Assembly (NCBI RefSeq): GCF_000190595.1
Contig: NC_015167.1
Coordinates: forward strand, 2,221,501-2,285,500
Direction of reading: 5' to 3'
Length of the DNA: 64,000 nucleotides
Source: Cellulophaga lytica DSM 7489
Lineage (GTDB): Bacteria; Bacteroidota; Bacteroidia; Flavobacteriales; Flavobacteriaceae
Shown: positions 8,819 through 18,151 of the stretch, in pieces
How the letters are laid out: every line of letters begins with the position of its first letter
Numbering within the stretch: position 1 is the first letter of the stretch
The notes under the pieces: model-generated
What the model saw: only the letters and a program-made list of their open reading frames with translations
Told to the model about the DNA's origin: nothing
Databases searched by the model: none
Made by a program: the position numbers and the translations under genes

Positions 8819-9698
8819 TCTCTGTAAATAAACTTTCTAAGTTTTTATTTTTACGGCTAAGTTGTAGTGTTTTTAGCTGGTTGTCGTGAGCAAAGTCAAA
8901 CACAGCAGGGCGCATATCTACATCAGTATCAAAAGTAATTTCATAAACAAAACCAGCAGTATTTTTAACAGCAACCACATTTGGTAGTCTGTTTAGTAGT
9001 TGCTCTTCAACTCTATAATCAAACTCTACTTCTATAATTTGTTCTTTAGCGTCTCTTAGGTCGGTTAACTTTTTATCTGCAACAACTACACCTTTATTAA
9101 TAATTACAACACGGTCACAAACGGCTTCTACTTCTTTCATAATATGTGTAGATAGTAAAATGGTTTTTTCTTTACCAATGTCTTTAATTAGTTTACGTAT
9201 TTCTAAAAGTTGGTTAGGATCTAAACCAGTTGTAGGTTCATCTAGTATTAAAACTTCAGGGTTATGTAATAATGCAGCAGCCAAGCCAACACGTTGTCTG
9301 TATCCTTTAGATAGTTGGTCTATTTTTTTATGAGCCTCAGGTGTTAAACCAGTTTGTTCTATAACTTCTTCAATTCTAGTTTTAGATACTTTGTAAACAT
9401 TAGCATTAAAAGCTAAGTATTCTTTTACATACATATCTAAGTACAAAGGGTTGTGTTCTGGTAAGTAGCCAATACTTTTTTGTACATTAATTTTATCAGC
9501 AACGCTAAACTCATTTACAGCAGCATCTCCACTATCAGCTAAAATATAAGTAGTAAGTATTTTCATAAGTGTAGACTTACCAGCTCCATTAGGACCTAAA
9601 AAGCCAACAATTTCACCTTTGTTTATAGTAAAGGAAACATTATCTAGAGCTTTTTGACTGCCAAAAGTTTTACTGATGTTTTGTACCGAAATAGACAT
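8808..9698 (-). CDS. gldA: Gliding motility ABC transporter ATP-binding protein GldA
   Basis: 296 residues with Walker A GPNGAGKST, ABC signature LSKGYRQRVGLA, Walker B ILDEPTTGLD and the H-loop STH, followed by the roughly 80-residue C-terminal extension typical of GldA-like ATPases. In Flavobacterium johnsoniae GldA works with the membrane proteins GldF and GldG and is required for gliding; those partners are not in this window. The frame is open to 9716, but a -7 element at 9714-9721 places transcription start near 9708, so the ATG at 9698 (MSISVQNISKTFG) is the start. It converges on the serine hydrolase gene. Confidence 0.88.
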   Translation of the reverse strand: MSISVQNISKTFGSQKALDNVSFTINKGEIVGFLGPNGAGKSTLMKILTTYILADSGDAAVNEFSVADKINVQKSIGYLPEHNPLYLDMYVKEYLAFNANVYKVSKTRIEEVIEQTGLTPEAHKKIDQLSKGYRQRVGLAAALLHNPEVLILDEPTTGLDPNQLLEIRKLIKDIGKEKTILLSTHIMKEVEAVCDRVVIINKGVVVADKKLTDLRDAKEQIIEVEFDYRVEEQLLNRLPNVVAVKNTAGFVYEITFDTDVDMRPAVFDFAHDNQLKTLQLSRKNKNLESLFTEITG

Positions 9699-9713
9699 AC
9701 TTATATTTTTTAT

Positions 9714-9721
9714 CAAAAATA
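9714..9721 (-). promoter_or_regulatory. Probable gldA -7 element
   Basis: TATTTTTG on the minus strand is a perfect TAnnTTTG match ending 15 nt before the ATG at 9698. I see no TTG at the usual upstream spacing, so the assignment rests on the -7 box and the short distance to the start. Confidence 0.45.
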
Positions 9722-9903
9722 ACGTAAATAAGTGAATTTTGTTTTTAAATCAGATAAGAAAAAAAGGCGATTTTTAACGTTTCAAAACAATATTCATTAA
9801 CATAACATTAACATTTTTAAAAACGCAACTCTTAATAAAATGTTAAAAAAATAACACAGGTATTAAATAATGTTAGATGAGTGAAAAAAAATAATAATAA
9901 AAT

Positions 9904-9932
9904 TTGTTTTTTAAATTTAATAATTACCTTAG
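9904..9932 (+). promoter_or_regulatory. Promoter of the Phe/Tyr biosynthesis operon
   Basis: TTG (9904-9906) and TACCTTAG (9925-9932, one mismatch to TAnnTTTG) are 18 bp apart. Transcription would start near 9938, 13 nt before the leader-peptide ATG at 9951. The stretch between gldA and this promoter (about 9722-9903) is very AT-rich; apart from a 10-bp inverted repeat (9808-9817 with 9837-9846) I see nothing in it. Confidence 0.6.
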
Positions 9933-9950
9933 CCACATATTACAAGAACA

Positions 9951-10022
9951 ATGAACACAAGATATTTCTGGAACGGTTTTTATTTTTACTTCTTTTTTAA
10001 GAGAGGTACGGGACTGTTGTAG
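9951..10022 (+). CDS. Phe/Tyr leader peptide of the aromatic operon attenuator
   Basis: A 23-residue open frame from ATG 9951 to TAG 10020-10022, too short for ordinary gene finding. Between residues 5 and 16 ten of twelve residues are aromatic: YFW, then FYFYFFF after a two-residue break. In total there are 6 Phe, 3 Tyr and 1 Trp in 23. It is followed by a terminator at 10050-10076, and segment ACGGGACT inside the frame can pair with the terminator's left arm. These are the parts of a ribosome-sensing attenuator: low charged tRNA-Phe or tRNA-Tyr stalls translation in the aromatic run and favours read-through into pheA. The peptide itself is probably without other function. Confidence 0.85.
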   Translation: MNTRYFWNGFYFYFFFKRGTGLL

Positions 10023-10076
10023 TATATTTAAAATATAGATATAAATTAAAGTCCCGTGTATAACGGGACTTTTTTT
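10008..10076 (+). terminator. Attenuator: alternative hairpins controlling pheA operon
   Basis: Segment A ACGGGACT (10008-10015) and segment C ACGGGACT (10063-10070) are identical, and both are complementary to segment B AGTCCCGT (10050-10057). B-C with the T-run 10070-10076 is an intrinsic terminator. A-B is the antiterminator. A lies 10 nt after the last Phe codon, so a ribosome stalled in the aromatic run leaves A free, while one that reaches the stop at 10020 covers it. No fourth segment is needed. Confidence 0.85.
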
Positions 10077-10111
10077 ATACAAAAAATTGACGTTTAAGTA
10101 GATAAAAAGAA

Positions 10112-10939
10112 ATGGCATTAAAAATTGCAATACAAGGTATAAAGGGTTCTAACCACCACCAAGTAGCTAATGAGTTTTTTGGTGAAGATGTAGAATTGGT
10201 AGAGTGTCTTTCTTTTGATGAGCTAATTCATCAACTAATGACGGGTTACGCAGATAAAGCAGTTATGGCTATAGAAAACTCAATTGCAGGTTCTATAATA
10301 CCAAATTATGCGCTTGTTTATAATAACGATTTACATATAATTGGAGAGCATTATCTAAATATTCATCATCATTTAATGGCTTTAGAAGGTCAAAAAATTG
10401 AAGATATACAAGAGGTACATTCTCACCCAATGGCACTATTACAATGTAAAGATTTTTTAAAAGCATACTCACATATAAAATTGGTAGAATCTGTAGATAC
10501 AGCAGAAACAGCACAGCGTATAGAAAAAGATAACTTAAAAGGTATTGCGGCTATTGCGCCAAAAGTAGCATCAGAATTATACAATTTAGAAGTTGTAGCA
10601 TCAGAAATACAAACCATTTCTAATAATGCAACCCGTTTTATTATTCTTAAAAAGGAAAATAAAGAGTTGCCAGAAGAAGAAATAAACAAGGCATCATTAC
10701 GCTTTGTTTTAGACCATAAACGTGGCAGTTTAGCGGCAGTTTTAAATGTAATGAGCGATTGTAACCTTAACTTAACAAAAATACAATCACTACCAGTAAT
10801 AGAACAACCTTGGAAATACTCTTTCTTTGTAGATGTAACTTTTTTAAAGTACAAAGATTATAAAAAAGCCAAAGCCTTATTGCAAATTATGGCAGAAGAA
10901 TTTAAAGTTTTAGGAGAATACAAAAATGCAAGAGGATGA
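10112..10939 (+). CDS. pheA: Prephenate dehydratase
   Basis: 275 residues. It converts prephenate to phenylpyruvate, the committed step to phenylalanine. The catalytic domain (about 1-180) has the family motifs IQGIKGSNHHQVA, VMAIENSIAGSI and the active-site NATRFIIL. A C-terminal ACT domain (about 195-275, with GSLAAVLNVM and QSLPVIEQPWKYSFFVD) is the usual Phe-binding regulatory module. This is a monofunctional enzyme; chorismate mutase is fused to DAHP synthase three genes on. It is the first gene after the Phe/Tyr attenuator, and its TGA overlaps the ATG of the next gene, suggesting translational coupling. Confidence 0.93.
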   Translation: MALKIAIQGIKGSNHHQVANEFFGEDVELVECLSFDELIHQLMTGYADKAVMAIENSIAGSIIPNYALVYNNDLHIIGEHYLNIHHHLMALEGQKIEDIQEVHSHPMALLQCKDFLKAYSHIKLVESVDTAETAQRIEKDNLKGIAAIAPKVASELYNLEVVASEIQTISNNATRFIILKKENKELPEEEINKASLRFVLDHKRGSLAAVLNVMSDCNLNLTKIQSLPVIEQPWKYSFFVDVTFLKYKDYKKAKALLQIMAEEFKVLGEYKNARG

Positions 10940-12078
10940 TAACTGCAGATAGATTAGAACATATACAGGAATACTATTTTTCTAAAAAACTTAGAGAAGT
11001 ACGTGGGTTAATGGCCAATGGTAAGCCTATTATTAATATGGGAATTGGTAGTCCAGATTTGGCACCATCTGAAATAGTCGTAGATGCTATAAAAAATGCA
11101 GTAGAAGATACAGGTGCACACCAATACCAAAGCTACCAAGGGTTACCAGAATTAAGAGAAAGCATAGCTGCTTTTTATAAAAATAATTTTAGTGTTACTG
11201 CAGATCCACTTAATGAAATTTTACCATTAATGGGATCCAAAGAAGGTATTTTACACATTAGCATGGCTTTTTTAAATGTTGGTGATGCGGCTTTAATTCC
11301 AAACCCAGGATACCCAACATATACATCTGTAACTAATTTAGTAGGAGCAGAACCTATGTATTATGACCTTGTATCAGATAATAATTGGTTTCCTGATTTA
11401 GATGCTTTAGAAAAGCAAGATTTATCTAAGGTAAAAATAATGTGGGTATGTTACCCGCATATGCCAACAGGAGCTGTGGCAACTAAAGAACAATTACAAA
11501 AGTTAGTTGCATTTGCCTTAAAAAACAATATTTTATTGGTGAATGATAACCCTTATAGTTTTGTTTTAAATACTGCGCCAACAAGCATTTTAAGTATAGA
11601 AGGAGCTAAAGATTGTGCCTTAGAATTAAACTCGCTTAGCAAAACTTTTAATATGGCCGGCTGGCGTGTAGGTATGGTTTTGGGAAGCGCAGAACATATA
11701 AATGCTGTATTAAAAGTAAAAAGTAATATGGACTCTGGTATGTTTTATGGTATACAAAAAGGAGCTATAGCAGCATTAAAAAGTAGTAAAGATTGGTTTA
11801 CAGAATTAAATAAGGTGTATGCTACACGTAGAGATTTAATTTTTCAATTAGCAGACAAGTTAAATTGTACTTATGATAAAAATGCTGTAGGAATGTTTGT
11901 TTGGGCAAAGCTGCCTATAGGTAGTATTTCATCAGAAGAATTTATAGATGAAGTATTGTACAGTAAAGATGTGTTTATAACACCAGGAACGATTTTTGGA
12001 AGTAACGGAGAAGGGTATATACGTTTTTCATTATGTGTAACCCAAGAGAAAATTAAAGAAGCAATAAGTAGATTTTAA
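10936..12078 (+). CDS. Class I/II aminotransferase, probably for phenylpyruvate and hydroxyphenylpyruvate
   Basis: 380-residue PLP-dependent fold-type I aminotransferase. NPGYPTYTS, the Asp-bearing VNDNPYSF and the PLP lysine in NSLSKTFNMAGWRVGM are all present. Sequence alone does not fix the substrate; family members include LL-diaminopimelate, aspartate and aromatic aminotransferases. Its place between prephenate dehydratase (ATGA overlap) and prephenate dehydrogenase, behind a Phe/Tyr attenuator, strongly suggests it performs the final transamination to Phe and Tyr. Confidence 0.85.
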   Translation: MITADRLEHIQEYYFSKKLREVRGLMANGKPIINMGIGSPDLAPSEIVVDAIKNAVEDTGAHQYQSYQGLPELRESIAAFYKNNFSVTADPLNEILPLMGSKEGILHISMAFLNVGDAALIPNPGYPTYTSVTNLVGAEPMYYDLVSDNNWFPDLDALEKQDLSKVKIMWVCYPHMPTGAVATKEQLQKLVAFALKNNILLVNDNPYSFVLNTAPTSILSIEGAKDCALELNSLSKTFNMAGWRVGMVLGSAEHINAVLKVKSNMDSGMFYGIQKGAIAALKSSKDWFTELNKVYATRRDLIFQLADKLNCTYDKNAVGMFVWAKLPIGSISSEEFIDEVLYSKDVFITPGTIFGSNGEGYIRFSLCVTQEKIKEAISRF

Positions 12079-12154
12079 AAAGGAGTAGCGGTATTAAAGT
12101 TTAGTAATAAGTAAGTTTTACGACCAACATCTTTACTATTATATAAAATAAGGA

Positions 12155-13015
12155 ATGAACGTATTTGTAATTGGCATAGGATTAATAGGTGGCTCAATGG
12201 CCAAGGATATTAAAAGAATAAATGCTAGTGCTAAAATTTATGGTGTAGATATTAATGATGCACATATAGAAGAGGCATTGTCTTTAGGCGTAATAGACCA
12301 AAAGGCAAGTTATCATGATTTGCAGTTGGCAGATGTAGTAATTGTTAGTATTCCTGTAGATGTAATGGTAGTAGAGTTGCCAAAAATATTAGATGCTATT
12401 AATGATGATGCTATTGTATTGGATGCAGGTTCTACAAAAGGCTTAATTTGTAAACAGGTAGAAAACCACCCTAAAAGGAGGAATTTTATAGCCTGTCATC
12501 CTATAGCTGGTACAGAGTTTAGTGGTCCGTCTGCAGCTATAGAAAATTTGTTTAAAGGCAAAACAAATATTATTTGCGAAGTAGAAAAAACAGCATTTAA
12601 GTTGCAGGAAAAAGCATTAGATCTTTTTAGAGATATGGGTATGCGTATACGTTATATGAATGTAGATGCTCATGACAAACACATAGCTTACGTGTCTCAT
12701 TTATCTCATATTAGTTCTTTTATGTTAGGAAAAACGGTTATTGAAAAAGAAAAGAATGAACGCGATATATTTGATATGGCAGGCAGTGGATTTGAGAGTA
12801 CTGTGCGTTTAGCAAAAAGTTCACCAGCAATGTGGACGCCAATTTTTAAGCAGAATAAAACAAATGTTTTAGAAACATTAGAAGAGTACATTCAGAATTT
12901 AAAAGCCTTTAAAGAAATGATTGAAGAAGACAATTATACAGGCATTTATAATGAAATGGAAAGTACAAACAAGATAAAAGAAATATTAAAAGGAATACCC
13001 CAGAATAAAAATTAA
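12155..13015 (+). CDS. tyrA: Prephenate dehydrogenase
   Basis: 286 residues. The N-terminal Rossmann fold carries GIGLIGGSMA for NAD(P) binding, and ACHPIAGTEFSGP and HDKHIAYVSHLSHI contain the catalytic His and substrate-binding residues of TyrA enzymes. It oxidises prephenate to 4-hydroxyphenylpyruvate. It is monofunctional, with no chorismate mutase domain; that activity is on the next gene. The 76-bp gap before it shows no terminator. It is third in the operon, so both branches from prephenate are controlled together by the attenuator. Confidence 0.92.
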   Translation: MNVFVIGIGLIGGSMAKDIKRINASAKIYGVDINDAHIEEALSLGVIDQKASYHDLQLADVVIVSIPVDVMVVELPKILDAINDDAIVLDAGSTKGLICKQVENHPKRRNFIACHPIAGTEFSGPSAAIENLFKGKTNIICEVEKTAFKLQEKALDLFRDMGMRIRYMNVDAHDKHIAYVSHLSHISSFMLGKTVIEKEKNERDIFDMAGSGFESTVRLAKSSPAMWTPIFKQNKTNVLETLEEYIQNLKAFKEMIEEDNYTGIYNEMESTNKIKEILKGIPQNKN

Positions 13016-13021
13016 GTAAAG

Positions 13022-14104
13022 ATGGAAAACTCAAAAGAAATGAGAACATGGTTGGATGACATGAAGCTAGATCATCCACTAGTAATAGCAGGGCCGTGTA
13101 GTGCTGAAACTGAAGAGCAAGTTTTAAAAATTGCTCATCAATTAAAAGATACAGATGTAAATTATTACAGAGCTGGTATCTGGAAGCCAAGAACCCGTCC
13201 TGGGAATTTTGAAGGCGTAGGTATTTTAGGTCTTAAGTGGCTGCAAAAAGTAAAAGCAGAAACAGGTTTAAAAACAGCTACAGAAGTTGCAAACAGAGCA
13301 CACGTAGAACTTGCGTTAGAACATGATATAGATTTATTATGGATTGGTGCGCGTACATCTGTAAGTCCGTTTATTATGCAAGAAATTGCAGATGCATTGG
13401 CGGGTACAGATAAAATTGTATTGGTAAAAAACCCAATTAACCCAGATTTATCTTTGTGGTTAGGTGGTATAGAGCGTTTACATACCGCTGGTATTAAAAA
13501 CTTAGGTGCAATACACAGAGGTTTTTCTACCTATGAAAAAACAAAGTACAGAAATATACCAGAGTGGCAATTGGCAATTGAGTTTCAAAACAGATTTCCA
13601 GATTTACCATTAATTAATGATCCGTCTCATATTACAGGTAAAAGAGATATGATTTTTGATGTATCGCAAACTGCACTAGATCTTAATTTTGATGGGTTAA
13701 TGATTGAAACTCATTTTGATCCGGATAATGCGTGGAGTGATGCTGCACAACAAGTAACACCAGACAAATTAGTGCAAATTATGCGCGATTTAAAAATTAG
13801 AAAAGAATCTGATCCAGAAGCAGAGTACAACAAAGACCTAAGTAATTTACGTGCACAAATAGATGTTATTGACGCACAGTTAATTGAAACATTAGGAAAA
13901 AGAATGAAAATTTCTGATCAAATTGGAGCTCTTAAAAAAGAGAAAAACGTAGCCGTTTTACAATCTACAAGATGGAATGAGATTTTAGGTGCAATGATTT
14001 TAGAAGGAGAATCTAAAGGCTTAAGTGAAGAGTTTGTTTTAAAAATGTTTAAAGCAATACACCAAGAGTCAATTAACCATCAGGAAAAAATTATTAAAGG
14101 ATAA
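13022..14104 (+). CDS. Bifunctional DAHP synthase / chorismate mutase (type II)
   Basis: 360-residue fusion. Residues about 1-265 form the KDO8P-synthase-like class of DAHP synthase (LVIAGPCSAE, YRAGIWKPRTRPG, NDPSHITGKRD), which condenses phosphoenolpyruvate with erythrose 4-phosphate. Residues about 270-360 are an AroQ-type chorismate mutase helix bundle (LRAQIDVIDAQLIETLGKRM, then ALKKEKNV and HQESINHQ). The fusion puts the first shikimate step and the chorismate-to-prephenate step in one polypeptide, a common arrangement in Bacteroidota that lets prephenate pathway flux feed back on DAHP synthesis. It starts 6 bp after tyrA and ends the operon before a terminator. Confidence 0.93.
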   Translation: MENSKEMRTWLDDMKLDHPLVIAGPCSAETEEQVLKIAHQLKDTDVNYYRAGIWKPRTRPGNFEGVGILGLKWLQKVKAETGLKTATEVANRAHVELALEHDIDLLWIGARTSVSPFIMQEIADALAGTDKIVLVKNPINPDLSLWLGGIERLHTAGIKNLGAIHRGFSTYEKTKYRNIPEWQLAIEFQNRFPDLPLINDPSHITGKRDMIFDVSQTALDLNFDGLMIETHFDPDNAWSDAAQQVTPDKLVQIMRDLKIRKESDPEAEYNKDLSNLRAQIDVIDAQLIETLGKRMKISDQIGALKKEKNVAVLQSTRWNEILGAMILEGESKGLSEEFVLKMFKAIHQESINHQEKIIKG

Positions 14105-14119
14105 TTTAGAGTATAAAAA

Positions 14120-14153
14120 AAATCCCGATGTAAAATTGCATCGGGATTTTTAT
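14120..14153. terminator. Bidirectional terminator after the aromatic operon
   Basis: AAATCCCGATG (14120-14130) pairs with CATCGGGATTT (14139-14149), with A-run on the left and T-run on the right. It serves the plus-strand aromatic operon and the convergent minus-strand gene that ends at 14171. Confidence 0.85.
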
Positions 14154-14170
14154 AAAAAAGGTTTAAGAAA

Positions 14171-14614
14171 TTATTTTTTCTTAAAAATGTATCTGGTAAT
14201 AAAAATACCTTTACCATCACCTTTACCAGCTTCACTTTCAACAGCACTAGTTACAAAGGCAAGTTCCCAGCCTTCTTTAACCATTGCATTAATTTTAGAA
14301 GTAATAATGGCATCATTGGCAGCTATGTTTTGAAATCTAATTCCGCCAATATTGTAAAAGTTAAGTAATTTAGTTTCATCAAAGCCTTTAACTCTAATGT
14401 CTCCTCTTTTAGATTTATTTCTTGTGTTATCTTCTTCAGTTTGTGTAGAAGTGTACTCTTTGTAATCTTTCTCCTCGTTAGCAGAAATTATTCTAGATCT
14501 ACCTAATCCGTTAGGAACAATAGACTCAACACTAGTAATAACTTTAAATTGTTGAGCAGATAAATCTACTGTAGATAAGCAAAGGATAAATGCAAAAAAT
14601 AATAATTTTTTCAT
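14171..14614 (-). CDS. Secreted protein of unknown function
   Basis: 147 residues with a signal peptide (MKKLLFFAFILCLSTVDLSAQQ) and no lipobox. The middle part is charged and low in hydrophobicity (NEEKDYKEYTSTQTEEDNTRNKSKRGD). The C-terminal half contains the phrase NAMVKEGWELAFVTSA, which resembles the pattern 'LN..G..GWEL..V' of DUF4177-like small proteins; this similarity is weak. I do not recognise a function. It stands alone between two plus-strand operons and shares the terminator at 14120-14153. Confidence 0.6.
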   Translation of the reverse strand: MKKLLFFAFILCLSTVDLSAQQFKVITSVESIVPNGLGRSRIISANEEKDYKEYTSTQTEEDNTRNKSKRGDIRVKGFDETKLLNFYNIGGIRFQNIAANDAIITSKINAMVKEGWELAFVTSAVESEAGKGDGKGIFITRYIFKKK

Positions 14615-14725
14615 AATTGTTAATTTGTTTGTTGTTTATATAATTTTTTAAACGAGAAAAAAAAAGCTGTAGTATAGCGCATATATTGTTTCTTTGTAAA
14701 AAGAAAGTAAAATAAAGAATACAAA

Positions 14726-15679
14726 ATGATAGGAACTGTTTATAAATCTACTGGAAGTTGGTACACTGTAAAAACAGATGATGGTGTATTTTATGACTGT
14801 AGAATAAAGGGTAAGTTCCGTTTAAAAGGCATAAAAAGCACTAATCCAATTGCAGTAGGCGATAGGGTGTCTTTTGATCTTGAAAAAAGTGGAGATGAGA
14901 CCAACGCTACCATTACAGAAATTAAAGACCGTAAAAATTACATTGTACGTAAATCTGTAAACTTATCTAAGCAAACACATATAATTGCAGCAAATTTAGA
15001 CCAGGTTTTTTTAATGATAACGTTAAATAATCCGCAAACATTTACCAGTTTTATAGATCGTTTTTTAGTGACAGCGGAAGCCTATGGTATACCTGCCGTT
15101 TTATTATTTAACAAAGTAGATTCTTACGATGAGGATGAGTTGGTAGATGTAAAATATTTGGCTGCTTTATACCGTAGTATTGGGTATACCTGCGTTGGTA
15201 TTTCTGCAAAAACAGGTAAAAACGTAGATAAGGTAAAAGAAATGATGACAGGTAAAATAAGTATGTTTTCTGGTCATTCTGGTGTAGGTAAATCTACCTT
15301 AGTAAATACCATAGATAAAGAGTTAAATATAAAAACTAAAGAAATATCTGAACAGCACATGCAAGGGCAACATACCACAACTTTTGCAGAAATGTACGAT
15401 TTAGATTTTGGAGCCCAAATTATAGACACACCAGGTATACGTGGCTTTGGAATTGTAGATATGGAAAAAGAAGAGATAGGTGACTATTTTCCTGAATTTT
15501 TTGCACTAAAAAGTGAGTGTAAATTTAATAATTGTTTGCATATTGATGAGCCTAAATGCGCTGTTAAAGATGCTTTAGAGAATGATGAGGTGGCTTGGAG
15601 TAGGTATAAAAGCTACGTGCAAATGATAACAGGAGAGGAAGAAAACTACAGACAAGATATTTACGGAGACAAAAAATGA
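14726..15679 (+). CDS. rsgA: Ribosome small-subunit-dependent GTPase A
   Basis: 317 residues: an N-terminal OB fold ([17 protein letters not shown]), a circularly permuted GTPase (NKVD before GHSGVGKST, then DTPGIRGFG), and a C-terminal zinc-binding motif [14 protein letters not shown]. RsgA/YjeQ binds the 30S subunit and checks its late maturation. All GTPase and metal motifs are intact. The ATG is preceded by an A-rich stretch. Its stop overlaps the start of dtd by 4 bp, so the two are translationally coupled. Confidence 0.95.
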   Translation: MIGTVYKSTGSWYTVKTDDGVFYDCRIKGKFRLKGIKSTNPIAVGDRVSFDLEKSGDETNATITEIKDRKNYIVRKSVNLSKQTHIIAANLDQVFLMITLNNPQTFTSFIDRFLVTAEAYGIPAVLLFNKVDSYDEDELVDVKYLAALYRSIGYTCVGISAKTGKNVDKVKEMMTGKISMFSGHSGVGKSTLVNTIDKELNIKTKEISEQHMQGQHTTTFAEMYDLDFGAQIIDTPGIRGFGIVDMEKEEIGDYFPEFFALKSECKFNNCLHIDEPKCAVKDALENDEVAWSRYKSYVQMITGEEENYRQDIYGDKK

Positions 15680-16128
15680 GAGCAGTAATACAAAGGGTAA
15701 CAAAAGCTAGTGTTACCGTTGATGATAAACTTATTTCTAAAATAAATTTAGGCCTTTTAATTTTGTTGGGTGTTGAAACTAATGATACAAAGGAAGACAT
15801 AGATTGGTTGACTCGTAAAATTGCAAATCTTAGAATTTTTAATGATGATAAAGGAGTAATGAATAACTCCCTTTTAGATTGTAAAGGAGATGCAATTGTT
15901 GTAAGTCAATTTACGCTGTATGCTGCTACTAAAAAAGGAAATAGACCTTCTTACATAAAAGCAGCAAAACCAGATGTTGCAATACCATTGTATACTACTT
16001 TTGTTTCTCAATTAGAAAACACTTTAGGTAAACCTGTTGGTACTGGTGTTTTTGGTGCAGATATGAAAGTAGATTTACGTAATGATGGTCCGGTTACAAT
16101 AATAATAGATACAAAAAATAAGGAATAA
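15676..16128 (+). CDS. dtd: D-aminoacyl-tRNA deacylase
   Basis: 150 residues, full family length. [17 protein letters not shown] at the N-terminus, SQFTLYA in the middle and the cross-subunit NDGPVT (Gly-Pro) motif near the C-terminus are the DTD hallmarks. The enzyme hydrolyses D-amino acids, and glycine, mischarged onto tRNA. It overlaps rsgA by 4 bp (ATGA). Confidence 0.95.
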   Translation: MRAVIQRVTKASVTVDDKLISKINLGLLILLGVETNDTKEDIDWLTRKIANLRIFNDDKGVMNNSLLDCKGDAIVVSQFTLYAATKKGNRPSYIKAAKPDVAIPLYTTFVSQLENTLGKPVGTGVFGADMKVDLRNDGPVTIIIDTKNKE

Positions 16129-16192
16129 TCGTATATTTTTTTGTAGGTTTTTTAAGAGTTTTTATTAATTTAGGCTCAACCAAAACCAACCA

Positions 16193-18106
16193 ATGCGCTT
16201 ATTTTTCAGCTTTATATTGCTTCTTTTTTTTCAACTAACTGAAGCACAAGATTTTAATTATCAATCTTTATTAATTAATTCCAATTTAACCAAAAATGCA
16301 AATGCAGTTGTACGGTTAGATGAAATGAACATTCATATTAGTTCTAAGACTAAAATGAATATTAAGCATAAAAGAATTGTAACTGTTTTAAATAAATTCG
16401 GTGATGTTGCAACACATACCTATAGAGGATATGATTTAGACAGTAAATTAATATCTGTGCAAGCCTTAGTTTATAATCAACTAGGAAAACAAATAGGAAA
16501 GTTTAAAGAAAAGGACTTTAAAGATGTTAGTGCAGTAGATGGTAGTACATTATACTCAGACTCCAGAATAAAATATTTAGATTATACCCCAGTAACTTAC
16601 CCTTACACTATGGAGTTTACCTATGAGTATACCAACTCTAATACAGGTGAATTAATACCAGCTTGGTATTTTTTAGACTCTTTTTATTTAAGTACAGAAA
16701 AAAGTAGTATTTCAATTACCTATGATGACGAAAGTTTTAAACCAGAAATTAGGGAGGCAAACTTAGAAGGTTTAGATGTTGAAAAAATAATAAAAAGCGG
16801 TAGTACTTCATATACAGTAAAAAATATACCTGCATTAAAAAAAGAAAGTTTAAGTCCGGCTTTTTATAAAATATCACCAAAGCTGCAAATAAGGCCAATA
16901 AACTTTACTTATGGTGGTTATGATGCTTCAATAAAAACTTGGCAAGATTTGGGTAAGTGGATGTACACTAACTTACTTAATGGTAGGGGTGAGTTGCCAG
17001 AATCTACAATAAATACGGTGAAATCTTTAACAAAAGAAGCTAAGTCAGACATTGAAAAAGCAAAAATTATATACAAGTATGTACAAGATAATACAAGGTA
17101 TATAAGTGTACAAGTAGGTATTGGAGGTATGCAACCAATATCTGCTTTAGATGTAGATAGGGTAAAGTATGGAGATTGCAAAGGATTATCTAATTACACA
17201 ATGGCCTTGTTACATGCTGTTGGTGTAAAAGCATTTTATACACACGTAGAAGCGGGTAATTATAAAGAAAGTTTTAATAAAGGTTTTGCATCATTGGCAG
17301 CGGGTAACCACGTTATTTTAGCAATAGAGAGTAATGATAAGTACTACTGGATAGATTGTACGTCTCAAATACATCCATTTGGGTTTTTAGGAGATTTTAC
17401 AGACGGAAGAACAGTACATGTTATAAAACCAGATGGAGGTGAGTTGGTACAGACAGATAGTTATGTAAATGAGGATAATTATCAAAAGACAGAAGCTCAT
17501 ATTTCACTTTCAAACACCGGAGTAATTGCTGCAGATGTAGTAATTACAACTAAAGGTGTACAATATGATGATAGGTTTAGCATAGAAAGAAAAACATCTG
17601 ATGATATTAAAAAGCATTATACATCTTATTGGAGCTATATAAATAACCTTAAAATTAATAATTATACCCTTTTAAATAATAGAGATAGTATTGTTTTTAC
17701 AGAAAAAATTAGTTTAGAGGCAACAAATTATGCTTCTGTTAGTGGTAATAGGTTGCTATTTATGGTAAATGCACTAAACAGAAATAATGCAGTACCAGAT
17801 AGGTACAGAAATAGAAAATTACCATTAGAAATACAAAGAGGATATTTTGATGAAGATGAATTTGAAATTCTACTTCCTTTAGGTTTTGAAGTTGAAGCAA
17901 TGCCTAATAACACTTTAGTAGAAAATGAATTTGGATTGTATAGTGTGTCATATAAGTTATCAGAAGACTTAAAAAATGTAGTGTACAAAAGAAAATTACT
18001 TATTAAAGAAGGATATTACCCAAAGGAGAAATATAAAGACTATCGTGACTTTAGAAAAAAAGTATCGTTAACAGACAATGCAAAAATTGTTTTAGTAAAA
18101 AAATAA
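16193..18106 (+). CDS. Secreted DUF3857/transglutaminase-like protein with intact catalytic triad
   Basis: 637 residues. Signal peptide MRLFFSFILLLFFQLTEAQ, then a DUF3857 domain (about 50-230) and a transglutaminase-like cysteine protease fold. The catalytic triad is complete: Cys329 (YGDCKGLS), His373 (GNHVILAI) and Asp388 (WIDCTS). A C-terminal DUF2569/DUF3858-like beta region follows. The substrate is unknown; the secretion signal suggests the periplasm. The next gene is a paralogue that lacks the triad. Confidence 0.8.
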   Translation: MRLFFSFILLLFFQLTEAQDFNYQSLLINSNLTKNANAVVRLDEMNIHISSKTKMNIKHKRIVTVLNKFGDVATHTYRGYDLDSKLISVQALVYNQLGKQIGKFKEKDFKDVSAVDGSTLYSDSRIKYLDYTPVTYPYTMEFTYEYTNSNTGELIPAWYFLDSFYLSTEKSSISITYDDESFKPEIREANLEGLDVEKIIKSGSTSYTVKNIPALKKESLSPAFYKISPKLQIRPINFTYGGYDASIKTWQDLGKWMYTNLLNGRGELPESTINTVKSLTKEAKSDIEKAKIIYKYVQDNTRYISVQVGIGGMQPISALDVDRVKYGDCKGLSNYTMALLHAVGVKAFYTHVEAGNYKESFNKGFASLAAGNHVILAIESNDKYYWIDCTSQIHPFGFLGDFTDGRTVHVIKPDGGELVQTDSYVNEDNYQKTEAHISLSNTGVIAADVVITTKGVQYDDRFSIERKTSDDIKKHYTSYWSYINNLKINNYTLLNNRDSIVFTEKISLEATNYASVSGNRLLFMVNALNRNNAVPDRYRNRKLPLEIQRGYFDEDEFEILLPLGFEVEAMPNNTLVENEFGLYSVSYKLSEDLKNVVYKRKLLIKEGYYPKEKYKDYRDFRKKVSLTDNAKIVLVKK

Positions 18107-18151
18107 ACCAAAAGTTAACCAGAACCCCACAACCAAATAACCCAATTTATT

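Noticed and set aside
9808-9846. 10-bp inverted repeat TTAACATTTT/AAAATGTTAA upstream of the aromatic operon promoter
   Set aside because: AT-only apart from one C/G per arm, 19-nt loop, not at a fixed distance to a promoter; most likely chance.
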